Assembly: GCA_027490995.1 (NCBI GenBank) | Contig: JAIXWY010000007.1 | Coordinates: forward strand, 1 to 36,362 | From: Opitutaceae bacterium | GTDB lineage: Bacteria; Verrucomicrobiota; Verrucomicrobiia; Opitutales; Opitutaceae | Reading direction: 5' to 3' | DNA length: 36,362 nt | Part shown: piece after piece, positions 1 through 9,453 of the stretch | Layout: each line of letters begins with the position of its first letter | Numbering within the stretch: the first letter of the stretch is position 1 | Position numbers and translations under genes: made by a program | The notes under the pieces: generated by a model | What the model saw: the letters and a program-made list of their open reading frames with translations, nothing else | Told to the model about the DNA's origin: nothing | The model's database searches: none

Positions 1-229
1 CAAACTGCAAAGCCTGACCCCTTTTTGGCGGATCACCCGAATCCTGCCTGAAATCCTGCCTGAAGGGGTCAGGCTTTGCTCTTTGCCGTCCGCGAGTCTG
101 GCCTGGCTTGGAATCGGTGGTTCCCAACGGCTGGGGGCGTGGTTCGCGCGCTCGGCGCGGCACCGCGATCTCGATCGCGAACGCAGCGTGCTGCAGCAAA
201 CTGCAAAGCCTGACCCCTTTTTGGCGGAT
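1..229. repeat. GGGGTCAGGC inverted-repeat element, left-end copy
   Basis: Bases 1-33 and 197-229 are an identical 33-base direct repeat containing GCAAAGCCTGACCCCTT. Between them, 63-79 holds the inverse, AAGGGGTCAGGCTTTGC. The 63-219 pair forms an inverted repeat of 157 bp. The copy at 1-33 is probably the right arm of another element that starts before the window. The right arm differs from the other copies just outside the 17-base core. A 12-base unit is duplicated in tandem at 41-52 and 53-64. Confidence 0.85.
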
Positions 230-326
230 GGCCCGTTTTTGCAGAGTAGTCTCCCTCCGGCCGAGCCTTGCTTCGGTCGCCGGGTTGGCCGACTGTTATC
301 GTGTCCGTCGTCCTATTTATTTCCGC
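1..326. other. Repeat-filled leader before the molybdopterin oxidoreductase gene
   Basis: No gene is supported here. Most of the stretch is GGGGTCAGGC-type repeat (arms at 1-33, 62-89 and 197-229). A frame open from 108 runs through the repeat into the oxidoreductase, but its translation before 327 has no recognisable domain and part of it is read from repeat sequence. I see no clear Shine-Dalgarno before the ATG at 327. The promoter must lie in the remaining 230-326 or inside or upstream of the repeats. Confidence 0.6.
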
Positions 327-2651
<2,325 letters not shown>

Positions 2652-2722
2652 GCTGCACCGGCCGGGGCGGTCTCCGAATCGTGAAACCTTTCCCCCAACG
2701 GGGCGTCTCATACTTCATTACC

Positions 2723-3247
2723 ATGAAAACGATTCCTACGCTCCTTGTATCCGTTGGACTGCTCGTGTCCGCAGCGGCGATGCACGCGGCGGAGAAGAGC
2801 GATGCCAAGCCGTCGCCCGTGTCGGTGAGCTTCTTCCAGCCGGAGAAATTCACGGATGTGCGTGACAGCATGATCGGCAGTGACAAAGGCCGCGACGCGA
2901 TCCTCGAGGAACTGCGCCGCTTTATCACGACCCGGGCCGAGTCGCTCCTGCCTCCGGGCCACACCCTCTCGATGACCTTCCTCGATGTGGATCTCGCCGG
3001 AGACTACGAGTTTTGGCGCGGTCCGAACATTCAGGACGTGCGCATCGTGAAGGACATTTATCCCCCGCGCTTTCTGTTCCGCTTCGAGATTAAAGACGCG
3101 GACGGCAAAGTGCTGAAGGACGGCGAACGTCGGCTGACGGATCTCGGCTTCATGCAGCGCCTCACCATCGACCGCCAGGACCCCCTTCGCTACGAGAAGG
3201 ATCTCCTCGGCGACTGGGTGCGCTCTGAACTGCGCCGTAAGCGCTGA
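2723..3247 (+). CDS. DUF3016 domain secreted protein
   Basis: A 174-residue protein with a Sec signal peptide (hydrophobic 5-20, likely cleavage after HAA near residue 23). The mature part matches DUF3016: a VSFFQPEKFTD start, the central FLDVDLAGDYEF segment at 87-97, PPRFLFRFEIKDADGKVL at 114-131, and a closing DPLRYEKDLLGDW at 153-165. It is likely periplasmic. The function of DUF3016 is unknown to me. An ATG 42 bases upstream (2681) is in frame, but the start at 2723 puts the signal peptide at the N-terminus. It follows the oxidoreductase by 71 bases on the same strand; a shared transcript is possible but a functional link is not shown. Confidence 0.8.
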   Translation: MKTIPTLLVSVGLLVSAAAMHAAEKSDAKPSPVSVSFFQPEKFTDVRDSMIGSDKGRDAILEELRRFITTRAESLLPPGHTLSMTFLDVDLAGDYEFWRGPNIQDVRIVKDIYPPRFLFRFEIKDADGKVLKDGERRLTDLGFMQRLTIDRQDPLRYEKDLLGDWVRSELRRKR

Positions 3248-3420
3248 GGCGCGTCCGCCGATCGAGTCGCGCCACGCCCGCCCTCGGGCTCGCCGCAGGG
3301 GCGAGCGGCGTCCCAATGCCTTTGGTGTTCGGGTCCCGTGACGAGTCGGTTCGTCGCCCGGTGGACGGGGCGAGGCGCCCCAGACTTGCCTCACCTAGCG
3401 GGCGGCTCTTGCCTAGCCGC

Positions 3421-3843
3421 GTGCTTCCTCCCTCGGACGATTCCGCTGCCCGCCTCGACAAGTGGCTGTGGGCGGTGCGTCTCTTCCGGACTCGCTCGCT
3501 CGCTACGGCGGCGTGCCGCGCGGGTGAAGTGACCATTGAAGAGCGCCCTGTGAAGCCCTCGCGGGATGTCCGGAAGGGCGAGACGATCATCGTCCGCCAA
3601 GGCGTGATGCGCCGCACGGTGGTGGTACTCGGAGTGCCGCCCTCGCGCGTCGGTGCCGTGCGCGTCCCGGAATTTCTGGAAGACCGCACCCCGCCCGAGG
3701 AGAAGCAGAAGGTGAAAGAGCAGGCCGTGCAGCACCTCCTCGCCCGCGAGCGCGGGACCGGCCGCCCGACCAAGCGCGACCGCCGCGACCTCGAAGCATG
3801 GCTGGGCCTGCCGACATCAGATGACCCAGACCTCGACCGCTGA
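3421..3843 (+). CDS. S4-domain RNA-binding protein (Hsp15/HslR-like)
   Basis: Residues 10-70 form an S4 RNA-binding domain: ARLDKWLWAVRLFRTRSLA, then AACRAGEVTIEERPVKPSRDVRKGE. This is the pattern of Hsp15-type proteins, which in E. coli bind stalled 50S subunits carrying nascent chains. A basic, charged C-terminal tail (about 90-128) is typical. I chose the GTG at 3421, which gives 140 residues and puts the S4 domain about ten residues from the start; an in-frame ATG at 3316 would add 35 residues without similarity. No Shine-Dalgarno is evident at either. The last nine codons lie in an 84-base block that is duplicated downstream at 4151-4234. Confidence 0.85.
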   Translation: MLPPSDDSAARLDKWLWAVRLFRTRSLATAACRAGEVTIEERPVKPSRDVRKGETIIVRQGVMRRTVVVLGVPPSRVGAVRVPEFLEDRTPPEEKQKVKEQAVQHLLARERGTGRPTKRDRRDLEAWLGLPTSDDPDLDR

Positions 3844-3900
3844 CCCGCCACGGCGGTTGTCAGGCGTCGAGACATGACCCCTTTGGGCTAAGTTTGGGGT
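3817..3900 (+). repeat. 84-base direct repeat, copy 1 (covers the 3' end of the S4 gene)
   Basis: This block is repeated at 4151-4234 with an offset of 334 bases. Copy 1 begins inside the S4 gene (last nine codons plus stop) and ends in a TGACCCCTTTGGGCTAAGTT segment related to the GGGGTCAGGC repeats. Confidence 0.9.
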
Positions 3901-4036
3901 GAAGGGCTCGAGCCGCCGCTCGGGCGCGGCGACCTCGCCGAAGGCGGCATCAGAAATGCGCACGGCGCCGAGCAGCGGCCCCGGGGTCCCGAGCCCAGCA
4001 CCAAGCCCAAAGGGGTCAACCGAGCCCAAAGGACCG

Positions 4037-4146
4037 AGCCCAAAGGGGTCAGGCTTTGCGCTTTGTGGTTTACCGCGACGTGCGCGGGGTGTTCGGCTCG
4101 GATCGGTTGAAGTACGGCAAAGAGCAAAGCCTGACCCCTTTGGGCT
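4037..4146. repeat. GGGGTCAGGC inverted-repeat element (110 bp)
   Basis: The 29-base arms 4037-4065 and 4118-4146 are inverted copies with one mismatch around a 52-base interior. The arm core is AAGGGGTCAGGCTTTGC then G (left) or T (right), then CTTTG. The element is nearly identical (one difference) to 5147-5256. Confidence 0.92.
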
Positions 4147-4150
4147 AAGT

Positions 4151-4234
4151 TCAGATGACCCAGACCTCGACCGCTGACCCGCCACGGCGGTTGTCAGGCG
4201 TCGAGACATGACCCCTTTGGGCTAAGTTTGGGGT
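4151..4234 (+). repeat. 84-base direct repeat, copy 2
   Basis: This matches 3817-3900, including the sequence coding for the last residues of the S4 protein (SDDPDLDR and stop), here without the gene. It overlaps the 116-base direct repeat at 4209-4324. Confidence 0.9.
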
Positions 4235-4324
4235 CGGATCCAGCAGCGAGACCATGCACTTCCGTGCGACGCCGCTCAATCGCCGCGGCCTCGGCTCCGC
4301 CATGGCTTCCCGTGCTGATGCCTC
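4209..4324. repeat. 116-base direct repeat, copy 1
   Basis: Nearly identical to 5261-5376 (one substitution seen). It begins TGACCCCTTTGGGCTAAG. The two copies flank the minus-strand gene at 4383-5021. Confidence 0.88.
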
Positions 4325-4382
4325 TGCATCCTCGGGCTGCCGACCGACAGCGGTCGTGCGCCGAGTCGCGGCACCCCTTTTC

Positions 4383-5021
4383 CTAGGGCGTCAGCACGGT
4401 GTCGTCCGGCGTGTAGAACACGCGGTCGGGGCCGGCCGAGCGGAGTTCCATCGCGGTGCCGCTGAGTTGGTGAAAGAGAAGCGGCGTGCCCCAGCGGTCC
4501 AGCAGTTCCCCGTCCGGACTGATCGCGGGGTGGCTCGGTGGGATCAAGGCCATGCGGCGGGTGTTTTTTCCGGAGAGCGCCGCCGTGATGTCGCGATTGT
4601 CACCCCAAGGATTGCCGTCCTGCGGAAAGAAGGTCTGCCACGACGCGAACACATTGCTCAGGAGAATAAGGTCGTCGCGGACGGAGGTCGCTGGGCTGTT
4701 CAGCTGCTCGATGCTCGGGAAGGCATCGGGGGAGGTCGCCGACGGGTTCGTCGTCGTGGGCGTGGACTTCGCTGCGTCTTCATCCCGAGCCGGGGTGGCG
4801 GACGCAGTGGGTCGCGCGGGCGCGCTGAGGTTGGCGGGCGTGGCGGGACGCGGCGGCGTGTGCAGGGGCCGCAGGATGAAATAGAGGAGCACCGACACAC
4901 CGGCGGCTCCGAGGGCGATCGCGAGCGAGAGCTGCTGGCGGCGGGGGTCGCGTCGGGGCACGAGGCGACGCGAGGCCGATGCGCGGCGGGAATCGGAAGC
5001 GGAGGTGGGGTCAGTCGGCAT
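4383..5021 (-). CDS. Single-pass membrane protein with pseudopilin-like C-terminus
   Basis: A 212-residue protein of unknown function. Residues 1-30 are polar and arginine-rich (cytoplasmic). One membrane helix spans about 31-50. A Pro/Ala/Thr-rich linker (52-110) leads to a C-terminal domain ending DRWGTPLLFH...LRSAGPDRVFYTPDD (175-207). That ending resembles the tail of type II secretion major pseudopilins (D-x-WG-x-P, then S-x-GPD). There is no prepilin peptidase site at the N-terminus, so it is not a normal pseudopilin. The start at 5021 avoids 72 upstream codons that translate repeat sequence. The gene sits between 116-base direct repeats, and the inverted repeat 5147-5256 lies about 125 bases upstream. 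Confidence 0.65.
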   Translation of the reverse strand: MPTDPTSASDSRRASASRRLVPRRDPRRQQLSLAIALGAAGVSVLLYFILRPLHTPPRPATPANLSAPARPTASATPARDEDAAKSTPTTTNPSATSPDAFPSIEQLNSPATSVRDDLILLSNVFASWQTFFPQDGNPWGDNRDITAALSGKNTRRMALIPPSHPAISPDGELLDRWGTPLLFHQLSGTAMELRSAGPDRVFYTPDDTVLTP

Positions 5022-5146
5022 ACGAATCCAGGAGCGACGTTGGCGGGTCGGTCGAGTCGGGTGAAGGATGGAATTCTCCGCATCAGCGACGGGTGCGGAC
5101 TCATCGGTCGAGACCGACCGTCGGGTCCGCGGATTCCCTAATGCCG

Positions 5147-5256
5147 AGCCCAAAGGGGTCAGGCTTTGCGCTTTGTGGTTTACCGCGACGTGCGCGGGGT
5201 GTTCTGCTCGGATCGGTTGAAGTACGGCAAAGAGCAAAGCCTGACCCCTTTGGGCT
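5147..5256. repeat. GGGGTCAGGC inverted-repeat element (110 bp)
   Basis: Arms at 5147-5175 and 5228-5256. It is identical to 4037-4146 except at one base of the interior (T at 5204, G at 4094), so one of the two is a recent copy. It is followed directly by the 116-base direct repeat. Confidence 0.92.
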
Positions 5257-5260
5257 AAGT

Positions 5261-5376
5261 TGACCCCTTTGGGCTAAGTTTGGGGTCGGATCCAGCAGCG
5301 AGACCATGCACTTCCGTGCGACGCCGCTCAATCGCTGCGGCCTCGGCTCCGCCATGGCTTCCCGTGCTGATGCCTC
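5261..5376. repeat. 116-base direct repeat, copy 2
   Basis: This pairs with 4209-4324 at an offset of 1052 bases. The similarity stops after TGCCTC on both sides, just before the transposase-remnant element that begins near 5386. Confidence 0.88.
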
Positions 5377-5387
5377 GGAATCCCTAA

Positions 5388-5617
5388 GGGGTCATGTCAG
5401 GACATAGGACAGTGTCTTCGGAATTAGAGTGGGCGCGTGGTTTGATTTGCGCCGATGCCCGGTGGACCGGTTCCATGGCGCGGACATTGCGGCGGGAGTT
5501 TTCGGTGGCTTGCTACCACGTCATCCACCGAGGTAATGATCGCCGTGATCTGATGCCTGCACGGCGCCCAGCTACGGCCACTGACGGTCGCTTTGTCCTA
5601 TGTCCTGACATGACCCC
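5388..5617 (+). mobile_element. Remnant element with 24-base perfect inverted ends
   Basis: Bases 5388-5411 (GGGGTCATGTCAGGACATAG and four more) and 5594-5617 are perfect inverted copies. They enclose 182 bases holding the first codons of a REP-associated tyrosine transposase. The ends share GGGGTCA with the GGGGTCAGGC family but then differ. It looks like a deletion derivative of a full RAYT-bearing element that could only have moved with a transposase supplied elsewhere. Confidence 0.75.
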
Positions 5618-5627
5618 GTTGCTTTGA
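5475..5627 (+). pseudogene. Truncated REP-associated tyrosine transposase (RAYT, Y1_Tnp)
   Basis: From the ATG at 5475 the frame reads MARTLRREFSVACYHVIHRG and then NDRRDL. This matches the conserved start of RAYT/TnpA_REP proteins (typically MARPLRIEFPGALYHV-SRGN). After about 26 residues the similarity ends and the frame runs into the right inverted repeat. The catalytic HUH and tyrosine regions are absent, so it cannot be active. Family members are usually about 150-320 residues. Confidence 0.8.
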
Positions 5628-5654
5628 AACTGACATGACCCCGTTGCTTTGAAA
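5605..5654 (+). repeat. 25-base tandem duplication
   Basis: The unit 5605-5629, which contains CTGACATGACCCCGTTGC, is repeated exactly at 5630-5654. It overlaps the right end of the remnant element, so the element's end has been duplicated locally. Confidence 0.9.
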
Positions 5655-5827
5655 GCGTGATGCGGCGAGGCCGGTGTAATCTCTGGGGTCCCGGTCGTCC
5701 GTGTGGTGTCGGCAGACCGCTCATTCTGCACGGTACCAGGGCGGTGCGGGCGTCGCGGTTCATGCCGTCACGCCATTCGGACTCCGGGTTTGCCAAGGCC
5801 GTGGGAATCGCCCCTTGTGGCGGACCG

Positions 5828-7297
5828 ATGATGACCCTTGCTCGTCTGGCCCGTGTGGTGTGCTTCCTGTGTTGCCTCGGTGTGTGGATGGTGCGCGGGG
5901 CTGAGCCAGCGCCTCGTCTGACCGAGGGTGAGGCCGTGTTGGCTGGGCTGGCGGACTTCCGGCCGGTGGCGTCCAACTGGACCGAGGCGCGGGTCCTCGC
6001 GGGGGATCCGCGCCGGGACGCGGTGCTGCAGCCGATCGCCGGCGCCGGGATGCTGGTCAACCGACCGACTAAGGCACAGCGTGGCCACCTTTTCAGCGCG
6101 TGGGAGCATGGCGATGTGGACCTAGAGCTCGAATTCCTGCTCGCGCCGGGCTCCAACTCCGGAGTCTACCTGATGGGACGCTACGAAGTGCAGCTGCGCG
6201 ATAGCTGGCGGGTGGCGGTTCCTGGAGTGGGGGAGTCGGGTGCCGTTTACAGCCGCTGGGACGGCGCCCGGGGTGTCGGCAACGAATCGTTTGAAGGCGC
6301 GGCACCGCGCGTGAACGCAGCGCGGGCGCCCGGCCTGTGGCAGACCCTGCGCGTGGAATTTCGGGCGCCCCGCTTTGCGCCGGACGGCACGAAGCAGGAG
6401 CCGGCGCGCTTCGTGCGCGTGTGGCTGAACGGCACGTTGGTCCAGGAAAACGTGACGATCGGCGGGCCAACGCGGTCCGCGGCCTTCGCGGATGAAGCGC
6501 CGTGGGGTCCGTTGATGATTCAAGGCGACCACGGATCGCTGGCGATCCGCGGACTGCGCGCGCGTGTGCCGGTGCCGCCCCCTCCGCCGGACCCGACGGT
6601 GCGGGTGCGTCGCGTGCCAGCGCCCATCGTGGTGACGGTGCCGGCGGATCGGACGATCCTGCAGCGCGCGTTCATCGCCTTCCCTCCCGTGAAGCGCCTT
6701 TACGCGGCGGCCGTGGGGACGCCGGCTGCCCTGCACTACGCGTATGACTTCGAGCGCGGGGCGCTGCTCCGCGTCTGGCGAGGCGGCTTCATCGATACGG
6801 CGGAAATGTGGTATGAGCGCGGCGATTCCCAGCTCGCGAAGCCCCTCGGTGCGCCCTTGGACCTGACCGGCAAAGCCGGCGTGGCCTTGCTGGAGACCCC
6901 GGCGGTGGATGGTTGGCCGGAGTCCCCGGGAGACCTGTACGCTTCGCAAGGCTATCGTTTGGAGAGCGACGGCACCCCGGTTTTCTTGGCGACCCTTTCG
7001 TCGCTGCAGCTCAGTGAGCGCTTTGCGCCGGCGGCGGAAGGCGTGGGACTGACTCGGACGGTGACCGTGGAAGGCACGGCGGCGAGCTGGGCGGCATTCG
7101 TCCTGCTGGCTGAGGCCGACCAGATTACCCCGGCGCCGGGAGGCTGGGTGATCGGCGACCGTGCGTATTACCTCGATTGGCCGGAAACATCGCCGCACCG
7201 CCCCGTCGTGGTGACGGCTTATGGTCGGCAGCGCCTCGTGGTGCCGGTGGGTGGAAAGAACCCCACGGCGCCGGTGTCGTACACCCTCGTTTGGTAA
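5828..7297 (+). CDS. Secreted DUF1080 (3-keto-disaccharide hydrolase-like) protein
   Basis: A 489-residue protein. Residues 1-25 are a Sec signal peptide ending VRGA. About 40-250 fit the DUF1080 / 3-keto-disaccharide hydrolase fold, a concanavalin-like jelly roll: DVDLELEFLLAPGSNSGVYLMGRYEVQL, then GLWQTLRVEFRAPRF, VWLNGTLVQ, and a closing LMIQGDHGSLAIRGLRAR. The second half (about 260-489) is an extra domain that I do not recognise; it starts after a proline run. The start is the ATG at 5828 or 5831. It precedes the propeller-cupredoxin gene by 8 bases, so the two are surely co-transcribed. In Planctomycetota and Verrucomicrobiota such pairs are often linked to polysaccharide breakdown; the substrate here is unknown. 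Confidence 0.8.
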   Translation: MMTLARLARVVCFLCCLGVWMVRGAEPAPRLTEGEAVLAGLADFRPVASNWTEARVLAGDPRRDAVLQPIAGAGMLVNRPTKAQRGHLFSAWEHGDVDLELEFLLAPGSNSGVYLMGRYEVQLRDSWRVAVPGVGESGAVYSRWDGARGVGNESFEGAAPRVNAARAPGLWQTLRVEFRAPRFAPDGTKQEPARFVRVWLNGTLVQENVTIGGPTRSAAFADEAPWGPLMIQGDHGSLAIRGLRARVPVPPPPPDPTVRVRRVPAPIVVTVPADRTILQRAFIAFPPVKRLYAAAVGTPAALHYAYDFERGALLRVWRGGFIDTAEMWYERGDSQLAKPLGAPLDLTGKAGVALLETPAVDGWPESPGDLYASQGYRLESDGTPVFLATLSSLQLSERFAPAAEGVGLTRTVTVEGTAASWAAFVLLAEADQITPAPGGWVIGDRAYYLDWPETSPHRPVVVTAYGRQRLVVPVGGKNPTAPVSYTLVW

Positions 7298-7305
7298 GGC
7301 TCACG

Positions 7306-9399
7306 ATGACCTCACTCTTTTCTCTTTCGTCCGTGTGTCGGTCCGTCCGTCCTCGCGCCCTGACGTGCGCGCTGGCCCAAAGGGCTTGGCCTCTCGCTGG
7401 ACTCTTGGCGGCCCTCGGAGCGATCAGCCCGGCGGCGGCGCAAAATCCCAGTGCGATCGAGCGCTTCATTCAGCCCGTCGCGGAGCGCGTGGAGCGGGAG
7501 TCGCGCTCGTGGCGGCGCACGCCTTTGCCCGTGCCGGAGGGAATCGTGCTCGAAGTGAGCGGCATCCTGCCCGTGCCGGGCGAGCGCCTGCTGGTTTGCA
7601 CGCGTCGCGGTGAGATCTGGTGGGTCGATGGTGCGTATGAACCGGAGCCGCGCCCCCGCTTTAGCCGCTTCGCGGAAGGACTGCATGAGCCGCTCGGGAT
7701 CGCGGCGGCGCCAGGTGGCGGCGTGTACGTCGCGCAGCGGCAGGAAGTGACGCTCATCGAGGACCAAAACGGGGACGGCCGGGCGGACTCCTACCGGACC
7801 GTGTTTAAGTTTCCGATTTCGGGAAGCTACCATGAGTACGCCTTTGGTCCGGTGGCTGCGCCGGACGGCACCCTGCGCGTGGCCATGAACGTGGCCTTCG
7901 GTGGCGCGACCCAGAGCCCGGTACCCTGGCGCGGGTGGATGCTGGAAGTTTCCCCGGATGGTCGGATGACTCCGATTGCGGCGGGCCTGCGCTCGCCGGC
8001 CGACCTCTTTCGCACCTCGAACGGCCTGTGGCTGTTTTCCGATAATCAAGGGGAATGGGTCGGCTCTGGGCGCATCACGGAAGTCCAGTCGGGTGACTTT
8101 GTCGGCCACCCCGCGGGCTTGGCGTGGGCGCATCTGCCGGGATCGCCGGTGAAGCTCCGGCCGAGCGACGTTGTCGCGGCGGGTGAACCGATGCATGCCC
8201 TGGTGCCGAAGATGCCCGGGCTGAAACCGCCGACGGTGTGGCTGCCGCATACCGTGATGGGTATTTCCAATGCGGGCTTCTTTGAGGACGTGAGCGGTGG
8301 TGCGTTCGGACCCTATGCGGGTCACCTCTTTGTGAGTGACCAAGGCCAGAGCAAGATCCTGCGGATCACGCTCGAGCAGGTGCGTGGCGTCTGGCAAGGG
8401 GCGGCGTATTTCTTCCGGGAAGGCTTTGAGTCGGGTGTTCTCCGGGTGCGCCAAGGCGAGAGGGGCGTGGTCTTCGCGGGTGAGACGGCGCGCGGTTGGG
8501 GATCGGTGGGACCGAAGCAATACGGCTTGGAGCGTCTGGAATGGACTGGGCACGTGCCCTTTGACGTGCAGGAAGTGACGGCGCAGCCGGATGGATTCCT
8601 CATTCGCTTTACCCAACCCGTGGATCGCGAGTCGGCGGCGCAGGCGTCGAGCTACGTCCTCGCTGGCTTCACCTACAAGTACCATGGCGCGTATGGCAGC
8701 GCGCCGATTGACCGCATGGCGTGCCCGATTCAGCGGGTGGAAGTGGCAGCGGATGGCCTTTCGGTGCGGATCGCGGCGCATTGCCTCCGCGAAGGGTACA
8801 TTCATGAGATCAAACTCCCCGGCATTCGATCGGCAGCAGGAGCGGAGACGATTCTGCATCCGGCCCTTTATTACACGCTGAACCGCATTCCCGAAGGTCC
8901 GCGCATCATCCCGGCTGACCCCAAGGAGGTGGAGTGGTGCGTGGCGGCGGTGCCGGCGAAGGCGAATGCCCCGAGCCCCAAGCGCCCGACCCGGCCCGGT
9001 CCTGGCTGGAAAGTGTGGGAAGGCGATCGACAGATCCTTCTGAGCACCCGGCCCGGTTTGAAGTTTGACCGTGAGCTCCTCACGGCAAAGGCGGGTGAGA
9101 AGGTGCTCCTCGTGTTCCGCAACGACGACGACATGCTGCACAACTTCGTGCTCTGCGCGCCTGGCCGCGGCAACGCGGTTGGCGAGGCGGCGCTTCAGCT
9201 CGGCGTCGAAGCTGCGGAACGCAGCTACGTGCCGGCCTCGGATGACGTCATTGTGCACACGGCGGTCCTAGAGCCAGGGGCGACGGACCGCATCTTTTTC
9301 GAGGCGCCGACGCAGCCGGGGGACTACGATTACATCTGCAGCTTCCCGGGCCATTCCACGCTCATGCGTGGCATCCTGCGCGTCGTGCCGAAGGATTAA
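7306..9399 (+). CDS. Secreted beta-propeller protein with C-terminal cupredoxin domain
   Basis: A 697-residue protein with a signal peptide (cleavage near SPAAAQ, residue 45). Residues about 60-430 resemble the PVC-type sorbosone-dehydrogenase-like propeller: ILPVPGERLLVCTRRGEIWWVDG, EPLGIAAAPGGGVYVAQRQEV, LFVSDQGQSKILRI. A linker domain follows. The last 110 residues form a cupredoxin with all type 1 copper ligands present: H612 (LHNF), C678 (YICSF), H683 (PGH) and M687. It is predicted periplasmic, coupling a sugar- or alcohol-oxidising propeller to copper electron transfer; that is inference from the domains. It is the second gene of the operon with the DUF1080 protein; an AAGG six bases before the ATG may serve as ribosome binding site. 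Confidence 0.8.
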   Translation: MTSLFSLSSVCRSVRPRALTCALAQRAWPLAGLLAALGAISPAAAQNPSAIERFIQPVAERVERESRSWRRTPLPVPEGIVLEVSGILPVPGERLLVCTRRGEIWWVDGAYEPEPRPRFSRFAEGLHEPLGIAAAPGGGVYVAQRQEVTLIEDQNGDGRADSYRTVFKFPISGSYHEYAFGPVAAPDGTLRVAMNVAFGGATQSPVPWRGWMLEVSPDGRMTPIAAGLRSPADLFRTSNGLWLFSDNQGEWVGSGRITEVQSGDFVGHPAGLAWAHLPGSPVKLRPSDVVAAGEPMHALVPKMPGLKPPTVWLPHTVMGISNAGFFEDVSGGAFGPYAGHLFVSDQGQSKILRITLEQVRGVWQGAAYFFREGFESGVLRVRQGERGVVFAGETARGWGSVGPKQYGLERLEWTGHVPFDVQEVTAQPDGFLIRFTQPVDRESAAQASSYVLAGFTYKYHGAYGSAPIDRMACPIQRVEVAADGLSVRIAAHCLREGYIHEIKLPGIRSAAGAETILHPALYYTLNRIPEGPRIIPADPKEVEWCVAAVPAKANAPSPKRPTRPGPGWKVWEGDRQILLSTRPGLKFDRELLTAKAGEKVLLVFRNDDDMLHNFVLCAPGRGNAVGEAALQLGVEAAERSYVPASDDVIVHTAVLEPGATDRIFFEAPTQPGDYDYICSFPGHSTLMRGILRVVPKD

Positions 9400-9453
9400 T
9401 CGGGCGCGGCGAAGGGCCGCTTCGCGATGATCGCTCCACGTGCCCGCTCCGCG

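Larger units (their letters stand above)
3844..4382. other. Repeat island between convergent genes
   Basis: No gene is supported. The stretch contains part of the 84-base direct repeat and its copy, a 110-bp GGGGTCAGGC hairpin element (4037-4146), a 14-base tandem duplication (4019-4032 and 4033-4046) and one copy of a 116-base direct repeat (4209-4324). Open frames here translate repeat sequence (for example PKGSGFALC, AKPDPFGL) and are not convincing genes. Confidence 0.8.
5022..5827. other. Repeat and transposon-remnant region
   Basis: No intact gene is supported. From left to right it has about 125 bases upstream of the membrane-protein gene, a 110-bp inverted-repeat element, a 116-base direct repeat, a transposase remnant bounded by 24-base inverted repeats, a 25-base tandem duplication, and about 170 bases that probably hold the promoter of the DUF1080 operon. 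Confidence 0.75.

Noticed and set aside
3288..3306. GCTCGCC/GGCGAGC hairpin after the DUF3016 gene
   Set aside because: Seven-base stem without a T-run; too weak to call a terminator in such GC-rich DNA.
3899..4177. Plus-strand frame encoding PKGSGFALC and AKPDPFGL segments
   Set aside because: It is made of repeat arms and the copied 3' end of the S4 gene.
4254..5141. Plus-strand open frame (295 codons) across the repeat island
   Set aside because: It overlaps the minus-strand membrane protein and reads through a direct repeat; no domain is visible.
7312..9258. Long minus-strand open frame (648 codons) opposite the propeller-cupredoxin gene
   Set aside because: Composition artefact; the plus strand encodes a recognisable signal peptide, propeller and copper site.
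9409..9425. GCGAAG/CTTCGC hairpin between the convergent propeller and LacI genes
   Set aside because: Six-base stem with no T-run on either strand; may be chance.
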